Notes: generated by a model not told the origin, from the letters alone. A stretch of 64,000 bases of DNA from Paraburkholderia nodosa (GCF_001718195.1 NZ_MCNV01000016.1:113771-177770), one strand, 5' to 3'. Shown: positions 52,010 through 61,408, numbered from the stretch's first letter. Numbers and translations are program-made.

Positions 52010-53530
52010 TCAACGCGGCGCGCCCGAGGTCAGTGCATGAGGAACGGTCGTGGGCACCGCTTCGAGAAAGCCGCGCCCCATCTCCGTCTCGAAGCGCGAA
52101 GCGCTCCCCTCCCAGACGATGCGCGCATGTTCCAGCACATAAACGCGGTCCGCGTGCGGCAGGGCGAAGCGAACGTTCTGCTCGCCCAGCAGCACCGTAA
52201 TGGGCGTGGACTGCTGCAGCGCGTCCAGCGCCTTCGAAAGCTGTTCGAGGATCACGGGTGCGAGCCCGAGCGTCGGCTCGTCGAGTATCAGCAGCCTGGG
52301 CTGAGGCATGAGCGCACGCGCAATGGCCAGCATTTGCTGCTCGCCGCCCGAAAGCGTGCGCGCGGTTTGGCTCTGGCGCGACTTGAGGATCGGAAAGAGG
52401 TCGAACAGCCACGTGAGCTGCTTCTTGCGCAGGTCGTCGGAGAGATGATAGCCGCCGAGTTCGAGATTCTCGCGCACCGTCATGTCGCCGAACAGCTCGC
52501 GCGTTTCCGGGCATTGCACGAGGCCCGCGCGCGCGACGGCCGCCCCGCTCATGCCCTTCAGATCGCGCCCGTCGAAGCGGATCGTCCCCTTGTACGGCAA
52601 GAGGCCTGAAAGCGCGTTGAAGAGCGTGGTCTTGCCGGCGCCGTTGAGGCCGACCACCGAAACGAACTCGCCCTCGCGCACGCTGAGGCTCACGCCGTCG
52701 AGCGCGCATGCCTTGCCGTACAGCACGCGCAAGTCCGAAACCTCGAGGATGGCGCGCTTCGCCTCGCCCGCGACGCTCGAGCGCTGACGCAGCTCCAGCT
52801 TGCTGCCCAGATACACACGGCGCACCGTTTCGTTTTGCATCACCTCTTCCGCCGTGCCTTCGGCAACGTGCTCGCCGAGGTACATCGCGAGCACGCGGTC
52901 GGCGAGCGCTGAAAGGCTTTTGACGTTGTGATCGACCAGCAGCACCGCGCGCCCCTCCGCGCGAAAACCGCGAATCAGCTCGGAGAATGCCTCCGATTCC
53001 GCAACCGTGAGTCCTGCGAAGGGCTCGTCGACGAGCACGACCTGCGGGTCGCGTGCTATCGCCTTCGCCATCTCCATGCGGCGCAGGTCCGCGAACGGCA
53101 GCGTGGCAGGGTGCCGGTGCATGACGGCGGCCAGACCCACGCGCGCGGCAATCTCCTGCGCGCGCCGATGCACATGCGGCTCTGCCGCGAGCTTGACGAG
53201 CGAGTCGGGCAGCAGTGCGAGCTTGATGTGCTCCAGCACCGTTTGCCGATGCAGCGGGCGCGAATGCTGAAACACGATGCCCACACCGGCGCGCGCAATG
53301 CGGTGCGGCGCCCAGCCGGCCATCTCTACGCCGTTCACCTTGACCGAGCCCGCGTTGGGGCGCTCGATGCCCATGATGAGCTTCATCACCGTCGACTTAC
53401 CGGACCCGTTGGGGCCGATCAGGCCCAGGATCTCGCCGGGCCGGATGTCGAAGCCGATGTCCTTCACCGCGACGAGACCGCCAAAGCGCTTGGTCAGCCC
53501 GCGTACCGAGAGCAGCGGCGTGTCGTTCAT
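52010..53530 (-). CDS. Fused LivG-LivF-type double ABC ATPase
   Basis: 506 residues from ATG 53530, overlapping the LivM-type stop (ATGA). Residues 1-245 are LivG-like: Walker A GPNGSGKST (39-47), Walker B VVLVDEPFAG (164-173), switch His201 in LLVDHNV. Residues 260-506 are LivF-like: GLNGAGKTT (294-302), signature LSGGEQQML (393-401), LLILDEPTLGL (413-423). The join is in frame through YLGSKLELRQRSSVAGEAKR with no stop. The first half has a degenerate signature LPFADLRR in place of LSGGQ/LSYGQ. Normally these are two genes. With the two permeases and binding protein it makes a branched-chain amino acid/amide-type importer. Confidence 0.9.
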   Translation of the reverse strand: MNDTPLLSVRGLTKRFGGLVAVKDIGFDIRPGEILGLIGPNGSGKSTVMKLIMGIERPNAGSVKVNGVEMAGWAPHRIARAGVGIVFQHSRPLHRQTVLEHIKLALLPDSLVKLAAEPHVHRRAQEIAARVGLAAVMHRHPATLPFADLRRMEMAKAIARDPQVVLVDEPFAGLTVAESEAFSELIRGFRAEGRAVLLVDHNVKSLSALADRVLAMYLGEHVAEGTAEEVMQNETVRRVYLGSKLELRQRSSVAGEAKRAILEVSDLRVLYGKACALDGVSLSVREGEFVSVVGLNGAGKTTLFNALSGLLPYKGTIRFDGRDLKGMSGAAVARAGLVQCPETRELFGDMTVRENLELGGYHLSDDLRKKQLTWLFDLFPILKSRQSQTARTLSGGEQQMLAIARALMPQPRLLILDEPTLGLAPVILEQLSKALDALQQSTPITVLLGEQNVRFALPHADRVYVLEHARIVWEGSASRFETEMGRGFLEAVPTTVPHALTSGAPR

Positions 53531-54453
53531 TGGCGGGCCCTCGTACGCAGCAAGTTGCCGAGCAGGCCGTCCGGAAAGAACAGCAGCGCCGCGAGCGCGA
53601 CGGCCGCGACGACGAACGTGTTGAGTTGGCCAAGTGGGCGCAGGAATTCGCCGGCCACGATCAGGAAGATCGATCCGAGCACGGCACCGAGTATCGTGCG
53701 GCGCCCGCCGAGCACGGCCGCGATGATGATCTGCACGCCGACGCTCAGGTCCACCACCGTGCTCACCGAAGCCGTGCCTTGATAGAACACGAGCATCGCG
53801 CCGGCCACGCCCGAAAACACGGCGCTGATGCAAAAGGCCACGAGCTTGTGCCGCGTGACGTTGAAGCCCAGCGCCTGCGCACCGGTCGCGTCCTGGCCGC
53901 TCGCCTGCAAGATGAGGCCGATTGCCGAGCGGGAGAGACCGAACAGCAGGATCGCGCAGACGACCAGAAACGCCAGCGCGATCCAGTAGTTGTGGTTGGC
54001 GTCGACGGACATCACGTCGGGCACCATCATGCCGATCTCGCCGCCCGTCACGCCCGCGAAAATCACGATGGCGTTCTGCAGCAGCAGCACGGCCACGAGC
54101 GTGACGAGGCCGAAGTACGGGCCGCGCAGCCGCAGCGCGGGCACCGCGAGCAGCAGGCCGCCGACCAGCGCGAAGAGGCCGCCCGCGATCACGCAAACAG
54201 GAATCGGCAGCCCCCAATGGGCGTCGATGATCGCCGCCGAATAGGCGCCGAGACCAATCAGGAACGTCGGGCCGAAATTGACCTCGCCGGCAAAACCGAA
54301 CAGCAGGTCCCACGACATCGCGAACACGCCGAAGTAATACGCGACCGTGAGCACGCCGAGGATATACCCCGACATCCACCACGGCAGCGTGGCCGCCGCA
54401 ACGGCGAGCAACACGGCCACCCACACCCCACGCGAACGAAGAAGACCGGACAT
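53527..54453 (-). CDS. Branched-chain amino acid-type ABC permease (LivM-like)
   Basis: 308 residues from ATG 54453 (GGGGAG upstream). About nine helices; LivM patterns MSWDLLFGFAGEVNFGPTFLIGLGAYSAA and RGPYFGLVTLVAVLLLQNAIV, and the ATPase-contact loop ILQASGQDATGAQALGFNVTRHKLVAFCISAVFSGVAGAML. It pairs with the LivH-type permease 23 bases upstream. Ligands of this family include leucine/isoleucine/valine, urea, amides and aromatic acids. Confidence 0.9.
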   Translation of the reverse strand: MSGLLRSRGVWVAVLLAVAAATLPWWMSGYILGVLTVAYYFGVFAMSWDLLFGFAGEVNFGPTFLIGLGAYSAAIIDAHWGLPIPVCVIAGGLFALVGGLLLAVPALRLRGPYFGLVTLVAVLLLQNAIVIFAGVTGGEIGMMVPDVMSVDANHNYWIALAFLVVCAILLFGLSRSAIGLILQASGQDATGAQALGFNVTRHKLVAFCISAVFSGVAGAMLVFYQGTASVSTVVDLSVGVQIIIAAVLGGRRTILGAVLGSIFLIVAGEFLRPLGQLNTFVVAAVALAALLFFPDGLLGNLLRTRARQ

Positions 54454-54476
54454 GTCGATGTGCTCCCCTCGCTCCG

Positions 54477-55352
54477 TTAGCGACGACCCAGGAAGCCCTG
54501 GGGCCGCACATAGACGACGAGCACCAGCAGCAGCAGCGCTGGCAGCGGCCGCAGCGTCGGCGCAACGAGATACGCGGTGACGGTCTCCAGATAGCCGACC
54601 ACATACGCGGCCATCAACGATCCGGAAACGCTGCCGAGCCCGCCCAGCACGACGATGGAGAACGCGCTCGCCGTAAGCTGCCCGGCGTTGTTCGTACTCA
54701 CGCCGAGGAACGACGCCAGCAGCACGCCCGCAATGCCCGCCAGCACGCCGTAGATGGTCCACGCGAGCAGATAGATGCGCGAGAGTTCGAAGCCGAGCAG
54801 CGTGAGGCCGCGCGGATTCATCGAGGCGGCGAGCAGCGCCTTGCCCGCGCGCGTACGATTCACGAAGAGCCACAGGAGGCCGATCACGGCCCAGCAGACC
54901 ACGGCGATCATGATCTCGTTGAACGGCACGCGCACGCTGCCGATCATCGCCACGCCGCCGATGAGCGGGCGCATCGTCACCGGGTTGTCGGTGAAGAGCC
55001 AGGCCATGCCCTGCTGGATCATGATGCCCCACAGCAAGGTGCCGGTGAGCACGAAGATTTCCTTCTCTTCGGCCGGAATCGCAGCGGAACGCTGGATAGG
55101 CCGAACCACCATCAGGTAGGTAACATAGGCCGCGATGAGACCGGCGACCACGCCAAGCAGCGTGCCGAGATAGGTGCCGAGGCCCGCCTCGCCCGCGAGC
55201 ATCCAGCCCATCAGCGCGGCGACGAGCATCACGCCACCATGTGCGAGATTCAATATGCCGGAGACGCCGAAAATCAGCGTGAAGCCGATGGCGCCCAGCG
55301 CGTAGAGCGAACTGATGGCAAAGCCGTCGATGAGGATCTGCAAGAGCAGCAT
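54477..55352 (-). CDS. Branched-chain amino acid-type ABC permease (LivH-like)
   Basis: 291 residues from ATG 55352 (AAAGG upstream; ATG 55388 would add 12 residues). Eight to nine helices with LivH patterns DGFAISSLYALGAIGFTLIFGVSGILNLAHGGVMLVAALMGW and ASMNPRGLTLLGFELSRIYLLAWTIYGVLAGIAGVLLASFLGVS. It follows the binding-protein gene, from which it is separated by a stable hairpin. Confidence 0.9.
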   Translation of the reverse strand: MLLLQILIDGFAISSLYALGAIGFTLIFGVSGILNLAHGGVMLVAALMGWMLAGEAGLGTYLGTLLGVVAGLIAAYVTYLMVVRPIQRSAAIPAEEKEIFVLTGTLLWGIMIQQGMAWLFTDNPVTMRPLIGGVAMIGSVRVPFNEIMIAVVCWAVIGLLWLFVNRTRAGKALLAASMNPRGLTLLGFELSRIYLLAWTIYGVLAGIAGVLLASFLGVSTNNAGQLTASAFSIVVLGGLGSVSGSLMAAYVVGYLETVTAYLVAPTLRPLPALLLLVLVVYVRPQGFLGRR

Positions 55353-55394
55353 GCCCGGCCTTTCAGGTGGATTGGCGTGTCGCAACATGCGCCA

Positions 55395-55423
55395 TGCGGC
55401 CCATCGTCAGACGAAGGGCCGCA
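55395..55423 (-). repeat. Intercistronic hairpin after the binding-protein gene
   Basis: TGCGGCCC (55395-55402) / GGGCCGCA (55416-55423), a perfect 8-bp stem with a 13-base loop, directly after the binding-protein stop and before the LivH-like gene. Hairpins here commonly protect the binding-protein message and lower downstream expression. Confidence 0.6.
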
Positions 55424-55445
55424 CGGCGCGACGCACTACGCGAAG

Positions 55446-56714
55446 CTAGTTTGCGCTAGCCTGCTGGAGCTTGATGAAGGTCGGGAACTTGACCTTGCCG
55501 TTTGCAACGGACTTGGGCCAGATCGCGATCTGCTTGCCGTCCTGCCACTGCAGGTTGATGCCGGTGATGTAGCCCGGGCCGTACTTGAGCGCGTGCGTGA
55601 ACGTGTCGTTCTTGCCGTAGAATTCCCAGCGCCCGATCGTGCCGACGTAATCCGTCTTCTCGAGCGCGGCGACCATCTGGTCCGGATCGGTCGAGCCCTT
55701 GTTGCGCTTGATCGCATCCGCGAGGATGTATACGAGGTCATAGGTCGAGAAGCCGCAATACGCTGGCGATACGCCGAACTTCTTCTGGTACGCATCCGCG
55801 AAGGGCACCGTCTTCGGCGTGATCGCCACACCCGGCGCCGCGGCGGAAGCCGTGATCACGCCCTCCGTCGCGCCGTTCGTGTCCTTCCAGAAGCTCGTGG
55901 TCGTGGCCTGGGAGCTCTGGCCCGACATCGGGATCGGCACCTGCTGATCGTGCCATTGCACCGTCGGCTGCACGCCCACGTGGCTGATGCCCGTGGTGAT
56001 CGTATCGGGGTGTTTGGCCTCGATCTGGTTGAAAATTGGTGTGAAGTCCGAAGTATCCGGATTGAAGCGGATATGATCCAGCACCTGAAGACCGGCCTTG
56101 GGCAGGCATTCCATGAAGCGCTCGTCGAGCGGCTTGGTCCATGCCGCGTCCTCGCTCATCACGACCGTCGACTTCATCTTGAACTGGCCGACGAGAATAT
56201 CGTGCGAAAAATCGCAGATCGACTGCGCGATGAATGCCGACGTCATCCAGCCGTGGAACGTGTATTTGTAGTGGTCGTAGTCGTCGTGAACGTGCTTCGA
56301 AATATCGTTGCTCGCGGCGCCCGGCGTAATAAAGGGCATTTTCAGCCGCGCCGACCAGGGTTCCATGGCGAGCGCCACTTCGCTGATATAGCTGCCGATC
56401 ACGGCGACGACCTTGTCCTGGGTCGCGGCGCGCTGGAACGCGCGCACGCCGTCCGAGGCCGACGAGTGGTCGTCGTAGGCGATGATCTGGATGGGCCGGC
56501 CATCTACGCCGCCGCTCGCGTTGATCTCGTCCGCGGCGAGCTGCGCCGCCTTGCTGATCGAGGCGCCCGCCACCGCGGACTCCTCGCTGATCACGCCGAT
56601 CTTGATCGGGTCGCCCGCGGCATGCGCGCCGGCCGCGAGGCCCAGCCCTGCCGCCACCATACCCGTCGCCGCTACGCGATGAAGGTTTCGCCACACGCCG
56701 TTACAGGACATCAT
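55446..56714 (-). CDS. ABC substrate-binding protein, branched-chain amino acid/amide type
   Basis: 422 residues. Signal peptide at 1-33 (VAATGMVAAGLGLAAGAHA). Peripla_BP_6 fold: IKIGVISEESAVAGASISKAAQLAADEINASGGVDGRPIQIIAYDDHSSASDGVRAFQRAATQDKVVAVIGSYISEVALAMEP is the classic N lobe. The C lobe is rich in His and Trp (DFSHDILVG; HVGVQPTVQWHDQQ), unlike simple LivJ, so the ligand may be an amide or aromatic compound. It heads the importer operon; the 252 bases between this gene and the next leftward unit hold no gene. Confidence 0.88.
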   Translation of the reverse strand: MMSCNGVWRNLHRVAATGMVAAGLGLAAGAHAAGDPIKIGVISEESAVAGASISKAAQLAADEINASGGVDGRPIQIIAYDDHSSASDGVRAFQRAATQDKVVAVIGSYISEVALAMEPWSARLKMPFITPGAASNDISKHVHDDYDHYKYTFHGWMTSAFIAQSICDFSHDILVGQFKMKSTVVMSEDAAWTKPLDERFMECLPKAGLQVLDHIRFNPDTSDFTPIFNQIEAKHPDTITTGISHVGVQPTVQWHDQQVPIPMSGQSSQATTTSFWKDTNGATEGVITASAAAPGVAITPKTVPFADAYQKKFGVSPAYCGFSTYDLVYILADAIKRNKGSTDPDQMVAALEKTDYVGTIGRWEFYGKNDTFTHALKYGPGYITGINLQWQDGKQIAIWPKSVANGKVKFPTFIKLQQASAN

Positions 56715-56966
56715 GCATCTCCGATTCGCCTGGATCGTTGAAGAACATCTGCCCGCTTCAAAGCTGCTTTGAAGAATGTGCCCCCAACAGTATCACCCGC
56801 CTTTACACGCTCAATCGGGAAAAACGATGACAGGTAACATACGGATAACGTGCTGATTTCATGGTGCAAAGCGGCAAGAAAACGCGCTTGCCCGCGCGGC
56901 TGCGAACGATGCGCGCAGCACCTCGCGCACGTTCGCGCTCGCTGAACGCATCAGGGGACGAGACGC

Positions 56967-57221
56967 TCACTCGCGCTCCTTGCCCCAGCGCCAGCGAGGC
57001 GGCTCACCCTTGAGCCAGCAGACCGCCGAAAGCGCGAGCGTGGCGAGTATCACGAATGCCGCGAATGCGTACGGCTGCCCGTGCGGTTCAAAAAGTACCG
57101 CGCTCAAGGCAATCGACAAGACATACGCTACGAGCACCACCCACCCCTGCCAGGTGAGCGGAAGTCCCCACCCCCAGCCATAGCGTTTGGCTCGAAACCA
57201 GTATTTGCCAGTGCCCACCAT
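56967..57221 (-). CDS. Small membrane protein, function unknown
   Basis: 84 residues from ATG 57221 with GGAGATGGGG upstream. Basic Trp-rich N terminus (GKYWFRAKRYGWGWGLPLTWQG), two hydrophobic helices (about 22-40 and 47-66) and a charged C terminus ending PPRWRWGKERE. It resembles small two-helix inner-membrane proteins of beta-proteobacteria without known function. It follows the VOC gene by 35 bases, so they may be cotranscribed. Confidence 0.7.
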   Translation of the reverse strand: MVGTGKYWFRAKRYGWGWGLPLTWQGWVVLVAYVLSIALSAVLFEPHGQPYAFAAFVILATLALSAVCWLKGEPPRWRWGKERE

Positions 57222-57256
57222 GTCCCCATCTCCCGCGCCTCGCGTGAGGCGCAACT

Positions 57257-57655
57257 TCAGGCCGAGGCAGTATGGCACACGGCCTCGACCCGGTTTCCGG
57301 CAGGATCGATGAGAAAGGCGGCGTAATAGTCGGCGTGATAATGCGGCCGCAAGCCTGGATCGCCATCCGAGCGGCCGCCCGCAGCGAGACCGGCTGCATG
57401 GAACGCATCGACCTGCGAGCGTGTAGCGGCCTTGAAGCACCAGTGCCGCTTGTTCGGCTCGATGGCGCTGGCGTCCAGGTAGATGGAAAGATACGACGAC
57501 TGCGTTTCGGCGGCGTCGCAACGCTCGCCGTAGCCGAGCGCGTTGGGGCGGTCGTAGACCTTGAGCGCACCCAACGCATTCATGATCGCATCGTAGAAGG
57601 GACGCGCAGCGTCGAGATCGGGCACGCCGATCGAAACGTGATCGAGAAGCTGCAT
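57257..57655 (-). CDS. VOC (glyoxalase/bleomycin-resistance) family protein
   Basis: 132 residues from ATG 57655. Two beta-alpha-beta-beta-beta modules: MQLLDHVSIGVPDLDAARPFYDAIMNALG at the start and RPHYHADYYAAFLIDPAGNRVEAVCH at the end. Candidate metal ligands are His6, a His in PHYHADY and the Glu of VEAV. The reaction is unknown; such small proteins include lyases, dioxygenases and antibiotic-binding proteins. It is unrelated in detail to the ArsI protein at 8114 and lacks a vicinal cysteine pair. Confidence 0.85.
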   Translation of the reverse strand: MQLLDHVSIGVPDLDAARPFYDAIMNALGALKVYDRPNALGYGERCDAAETQSSYLSIYLDASAIEPNKRHWCFKAATRSQVDAFHAAGLAAGGRSDGDPGLRPHYHADYYAAFLIDPAGNRVEAVCHTASA

Positions 57656-57722
57656 GGTGCTGGCACTCCGCAGTCGTGAATACACGACTATAACCGGCGG
57701 ATCACACCCTGCAGCGTTTGCG

Positions 57723-59288
57723 TTACCCGGTGCGGCCGACGCGGAACACCGAAACCGCGGCGTTCAGCCGGTGCGCTTCGTTTTCGAGCGACGACGCGGC
57801 AGCCGTTGCCTGCTCAACGAGTGCCGCATTCTGCTGGGTCACGAGGTCCATCTGTCCCACGGCGACGTTGACCTGATCGATGCCCGTGCTCTGCTCCGCC
57901 GCCGCCGATGCGATCTCGTTCATGATCGCACTCACGCGCGCGATCGCTTCGACGATTTCGCTCATGGTCGAGCCCGAGCGCTCGACGAGGCCCGCGCCCG
58001 TTTCCACGCGCGAGGTCGACGACTCGATCAGTTCCTTGATCTCCTTGGCCGCCGCGGCGCTGCGCTGCGCGAGCGAGCGCACTTCGCTCGCCACCACCGC
58101 GAAGCCGCGCCCTTCCTCGCCCGCGCGCGCCGCTTCCACCGCCGCGTTGAGCGCGAGGATGTTGGTCTGGAACGCAATGCCCTCGATCACGCCGACGATC
58201 TCGCCCACGCGCCGCGAGTCGCCCACAATGTCCTGCATCGTGCCGACCACTTCGCGCGAAAGCGCGCCGCCCTGCGCGGCGAGGCCGGAAGCGCCCTCGG
58301 CGAGCGTGCTGGCCTGGCGTGCGTTTTCGGCGGTCTGCTTGACGGTGGAGGTCAGCTCTTCGATGCTCGCCGCCGTTTCCTCGAGCGAGGCAGCCTGCTC
58401 CTCGGTGCGCTGCGAAAGGTCCGTATTGCCCGCCGCGATCTCGCTCACGCCCTTGTCGATCGACAGCGCGCCTTCACGCACGCTGCTGACCGTCTTGATG
58501 AGTGCATCCTGCATCTGCCGCAGCGCGGCCTGCAGGCGGCCCATTTCGTTGTTGCTCGTCGTCTGCACCGTGCCGCTCAGGTCGCCCGCGGCGATACGCT
58601 GGAACTGGGCGATGGCCGCGTCCACGGGATGCACGATCGCGCGCATGAGCGCGGCGCGGCCAATCCACGCGAACAGCAGCGAGAGCACCATGCCCACGCC
58701 CACCGCGACGCTCACTGCGTTGAAACGGTCCTGCGCTTCCTGGTAGCGCTGCGCACCGAGGTCGATCTGGCGCTTCTCGAGTACGAGCATCGCCTTTTCG
58801 TAGTTGCTGTAGAGCGACGGCAGCTTGTGGCCCTGCAGTTCCTGGAATGCGGTTTTGTCCCCGGCCTTGAGCGCCGCCAGTGCCGGCTCGAGGCCATCGT
58901 GCAGGAAGCTGTTGCGCCTGGCCTGCATGTCGGCGATCAGATCCTGCGCCTCGCCTTCTCCGCTCGCAATCGACAGATAGTGGTCCAGACGCTCGTTCGA
59001 GTTCTTCAGGTACTGGTCGTAGCGCTTGAGCACCGCGTCCGCGGCATCGTGGTCGCCGAGATCGGAGAGCGATGCGTTGGTGGCGAGCGCGAGGCGCAGA
59101 CGCAGCAACTGGCCGGCGCTGCCTTCGAGGTCGGCGACGGCCGGCGTATTGACGGTGTACATGGTGCGCAGCGACTCGTTGCCCGCTCGCATCGACAGGA
59201 GTCCTGTGGCGGCGCCGACGATCAGGACGATGCCGAAGAAGGCGATCATCAGGGTCAGGCTCGCGCGTATCGACAGCTTGTGAAGCAT
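57723..59288 (-). CDS. Methyl-accepting chemotaxis protein (Tar/Tsr type)
   Basis: 521 residues from ATG 59288 with AGGA upstream. TM1 at about 10-32; periplasmic four-helix-bundle sensor (TarH-like) to about 190; TM2 at about 190-212; HAMP; then the signalling domain with methylation-helix repeats (TEEQAASLEETAASIEELTSTVKQTAENA) and the conserved tip GVIEGIAFQTNILALNAAVEAARAGEEGRGFAVVASEVR. No C-terminal NWETF-type CheR docking peptide is present. The ligand is unknown. It stands alone; no che genes are nearby. Confidence 0.93.
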   Translation of the reverse strand: MLHKLSIRASLTLMIAFFGIVLIVGAATGLLSMRAGNESLRTMYTVNTPAVADLEGSAGQLLRLRLALATNASLSDLGDHDAADAVLKRYDQYLKNSNERLDHYLSIASGEGEAQDLIADMQARRNSFLHDGLEPALAALKAGDKTAFQELQGHKLPSLYSNYEKAMLVLEKRQIDLGAQRYQEAQDRFNAVSVAVGVGMVLSLLFAWIGRAALMRAIVHPVDAAIAQFQRIAAGDLSGTVQTTSNNEMGRLQAALRQMQDALIKTVSSVREGALSIDKGVSEIAAGNTDLSQRTEEQAASLEETAASIEELTSTVKQTAENARQASTLAEGASGLAAQGGALSREVVGTMQDIVGDSRRVGEIVGVIEGIAFQTNILALNAAVEAARAGEEGRGFAVVASEVRSLAQRSAAAAKEIKELIESSTSRVETGAGLVERSGSTMSEIVEAIARVSAIMNEIASAAAEQSTGIDQVNVAVGQMDLVTQQNAALVEQATAAASSLENEAHRLNAAVSVFRVGRTG

Positions 59289-59529
59289 TCCTGGTCTCTC
59301 TTCCGTGGGGGCGCGCGGCTCTGGAGGCCGCGCGTGGCCCAGTCGTTTTTCATTGATTGTTCCGGTGCGCTTATCCAGTGCAGCCCGGGCGTTCAGGCTG
59401 ATTAAGCGCCCAGTACATAACAACGGCAGGAGAGCTTGCGAACTTTATGGTTTGCTGCAAAGAAGTACGACCGTTAGCAACGCTTCGTAATACAGACCAA
59501 TATATGGGACGCGTACGAATCAATCCGCA

Positions 59530-59970
59530 TCACGCGCTGGCTGGCTCCGCACCCGCCTCGCCCTCGTCCATCGGCACGAGATAGCGCAGCACGTCGCGCC
59601 AGCTCACGATGCCAACGGGACGGAATTCGGCATCCACAATGGGAATGCACGAAATCTTGTTGGACAGAAAGAGGGCCACGGCGTCGGAGAGGCTCGACTC
59701 GGGCCGCAGCGTGAGCGGCTTGCGGCTCATGATCTGGTGCACGCGCTTGTTGAGCGTGCCGAGATCGCGCGCGGATTCGACCACGCTGTCGATGAACGGG
59801 CTGATCGCGCGCAACAGGTCGCGATCGGAGACGACGCCTTGCAGCTTGCCGTCTTCGACCACGAGCAGATGATGAAAGCTCGCTTCGGCGAAAATCTCGC
59901 GCACGGTCGCGAGCGTGTCATCGAAGCCAATGGTGACGACACGGCTCGTCATGAATTTCTCTACTTGCAT
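59530..59970 (-). CDS. CBS-domain pair protein
   Basis: 146 residues made of two CBS motifs: VEKFMTSRVVTIGFDDTLATVREIFAEASFHHLLVVEDGKLQGVVSDRDLLRAI (about 3-56) and VHQIMSRKPLTLRPESSLSDAVALFLSNKISCIPIVDAEFRPVGIVSWRDVLRYL (about 77-131). Stand-alone CBS pairs bind adenine nucleotides or c-di-AMP and regulate other proteins. The partner is unknown. It has a leader of its own and is separated from neighbours by about 175 and 240 bases. Confidence 0.88.
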   Translation of the reverse strand: MQVEKFMTSRVVTIGFDDTLATVREIFAEASFHHLLVVEDGKLQGVVSDRDLLRAISPFIDSVVESARDLGTLNKRVHQIMSRKPLTLRPESSLSDAVALFLSNKISCIPIVDAEFRPVGIVSWRDVLRYLVPMDEGEAGAEPASA

Positions 59971-60146
59971 ACCTTCCAGACCTGAATGGGTTCGACGTCC
60001 CGAGCCGGACGATGCGCTGCGCGGCCGATTCCGGCTGCAACTCGGGGCTTCAGCCCGTGATATCGACCGCAGGCGCGTAAATCTTCAGTCTGGAAAGCGG
60101 CGTGAGGCGCGCGCGAACGGTACGCCCAACACGTTTCACGCCTTCG

Positions 60147-61169
60147 TCATGCTTCTAGCGCGAGCGTCGCGAAGGTGGCGAGCCAGTGCTCGCCCATGTA
60201 GTCCCCAGCCACGTGGTCGAGCGCGCGGGCCAGATGCAATTGCGCGGCATCGTTGAGGACGGCCACGCGTGCGTCGCCGGCCGGCAGTGCGCGTGCAAGT
60301 GAGCGCTGACACCACGCACGGCTCAGGTTGAGGCCGTCGAGGTGGGCGATCTTGCCGTCACTGCGGTCGGTCACGGTGGCCGGCGTGAAGAGCGTGACCG
60401 GTTCTTGCACCGCGAGGCTGGGCAAAAAGCGCGTGAACCACGGCTCGAAATCCTGTGCGCGCAACACTCGGCTCATCAGCAGGGCCACGCTCAGCGCGGG
60501 CGAGAGGAATTCGTCGCCGCCCGGCTCCCATGCCTGGCAGCCCGCGTCGTTCGCGTGCCAGCGCGTGGCCGTGTCTTCGATCAGCGTCGCCAGCGCCGGA
60601 CGCGCTGTGGCTTTTGCGAAGTCGTACGCGAGCGTGAGCGCGAACGCCGTATTGAAGTGAGTGCCCACTCGCAGCGGATAGGTCGCCTTCGGCAGGAACT
60701 CTTCGAAGCGCTCGACGAACCAGTCGGTGAGCGGCGCTAGCGCCGCCTGCCAGCGCGCGGCCTGCGGCAGCTTCATCGATTCGACCAGCGCGTCGACTTG
60801 CGCCGCGAGCGCGAGCAGCCATGCCCAGCCATAAGGGCGCTCGAAACCGCGATTGTGCGCGAGCGTGAGGTAGGCCATCTCGCCGGCCATCTTCTCCGGC
60901 GTGAAGTGTTCGTCGACCACGGCGACGATCTGCGGCCCCTCGGGCAAGTCGGGAAAGCGCTCGAGCAGATGCAGCACGAGCCAGTAGCCGTGCACGCACG
61001 AATGCCAGTCGTAGCTGCCGTAAAAGGCCGGGTGCAGCGCGCGCGGGCTCTGCACGTCCTGGGGGCCGTCAAGCGAGTGGGTCAGCTTGTTCGGGTACTC
61101 GCGCGTGAGGTGGGCAAGCGCGAGCGAGGCGAACTTCGAGGCATGGGCGGCGGTGAGTTGTGTGGTCAT
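60147..61169 (-). CDS. DUF2891 family protein
   Basis: 340 residues, no signal peptide or membrane segment. The family features are the Trp/His-rich segments LHPAFYGSYDWHSCVHGYWLVLHLLERFP (about 45-73), DEHFTPEKMAGEMAYLTLAHNRGFERPYGWAWLLALAAQVDAL and DAGCQAWEPGGDEFLSPALSVALLMSRVL. The all-helical pattern suggests an alpha/alpha barrel like those of glycan-active enzymes, but no reaction is known. An A/T-rich palindrome lies 69 bases upstream. Confidence 0.85.
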   Translation of the reverse strand: MTTQLTAAHASKFASLALAHLTREYPNKLTHSLDGPQDVQSPRALHPAFYGSYDWHSCVHGYWLVLHLLERFPDLPEGPQIVAVVDEHFTPEKMAGEMAYLTLAHNRGFERPYGWAWLLALAAQVDALVESMKLPQAARWQAALAPLTDWFVERFEEFLPKATYPLRVGTHFNTAFALTLAYDFAKATARPALATLIEDTATRWHANDAGCQAWEPGGDEFLSPALSVALLMSRVLRAQDFEPWFTRFLPSLAVQEPVTLFTPATVTDRSDGKIAHLDGLNLSRAWCQRSLARALPAGDARVAVLNDAAQLHLARALDHVAGDYMGEHWLATFATLALEA

Positions 61170-61237
61170 CGTGAGCTCATCAGAACCGGAAAACGAAGGC
61201 GTACATCAGCAGCGTGGTGAGAAATCTATCACGACAA

Positions 61238-61260
61238 TTTATCGATAAATAGTCGATAAA
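61238..61260. promoter_or_regulatory. Palindrome and phased repeat before the DUF2891 gene
   Basis: TTTATCGATAAA (61238-61249) is a perfect palindrome, and its half TCGATAAA recurs at 61253-61260, 11 bases (one helical turn) from the copy at 61242. It is in the 239-base gap upstream of the DUF2891 gene and is a good operator candidate. Confidence 0.5.
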
Positions 61261-61408
61261 GTCTTTGTAAGGGAAGTCCCTGGGCGATGGGCATCGCATG
61301 AAGGCGAATCAATGCCGCCGCGCTGGGGCGCGGCGTATGGCTGGGGTTGGCGGGCTTGGCAGTTAGTTGCAATCGCCGCGACGGACTGGAATCTCTGTTC
61401 AGCAGGAT

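Noticed and set aside
53531..54604. Upstream extension of the fused ATPase frame through the LivM-type gene
   Set aside because: The LivM-type permease is read in another frame over the same bases and ends in an ATGA overlap with ATG 53530.
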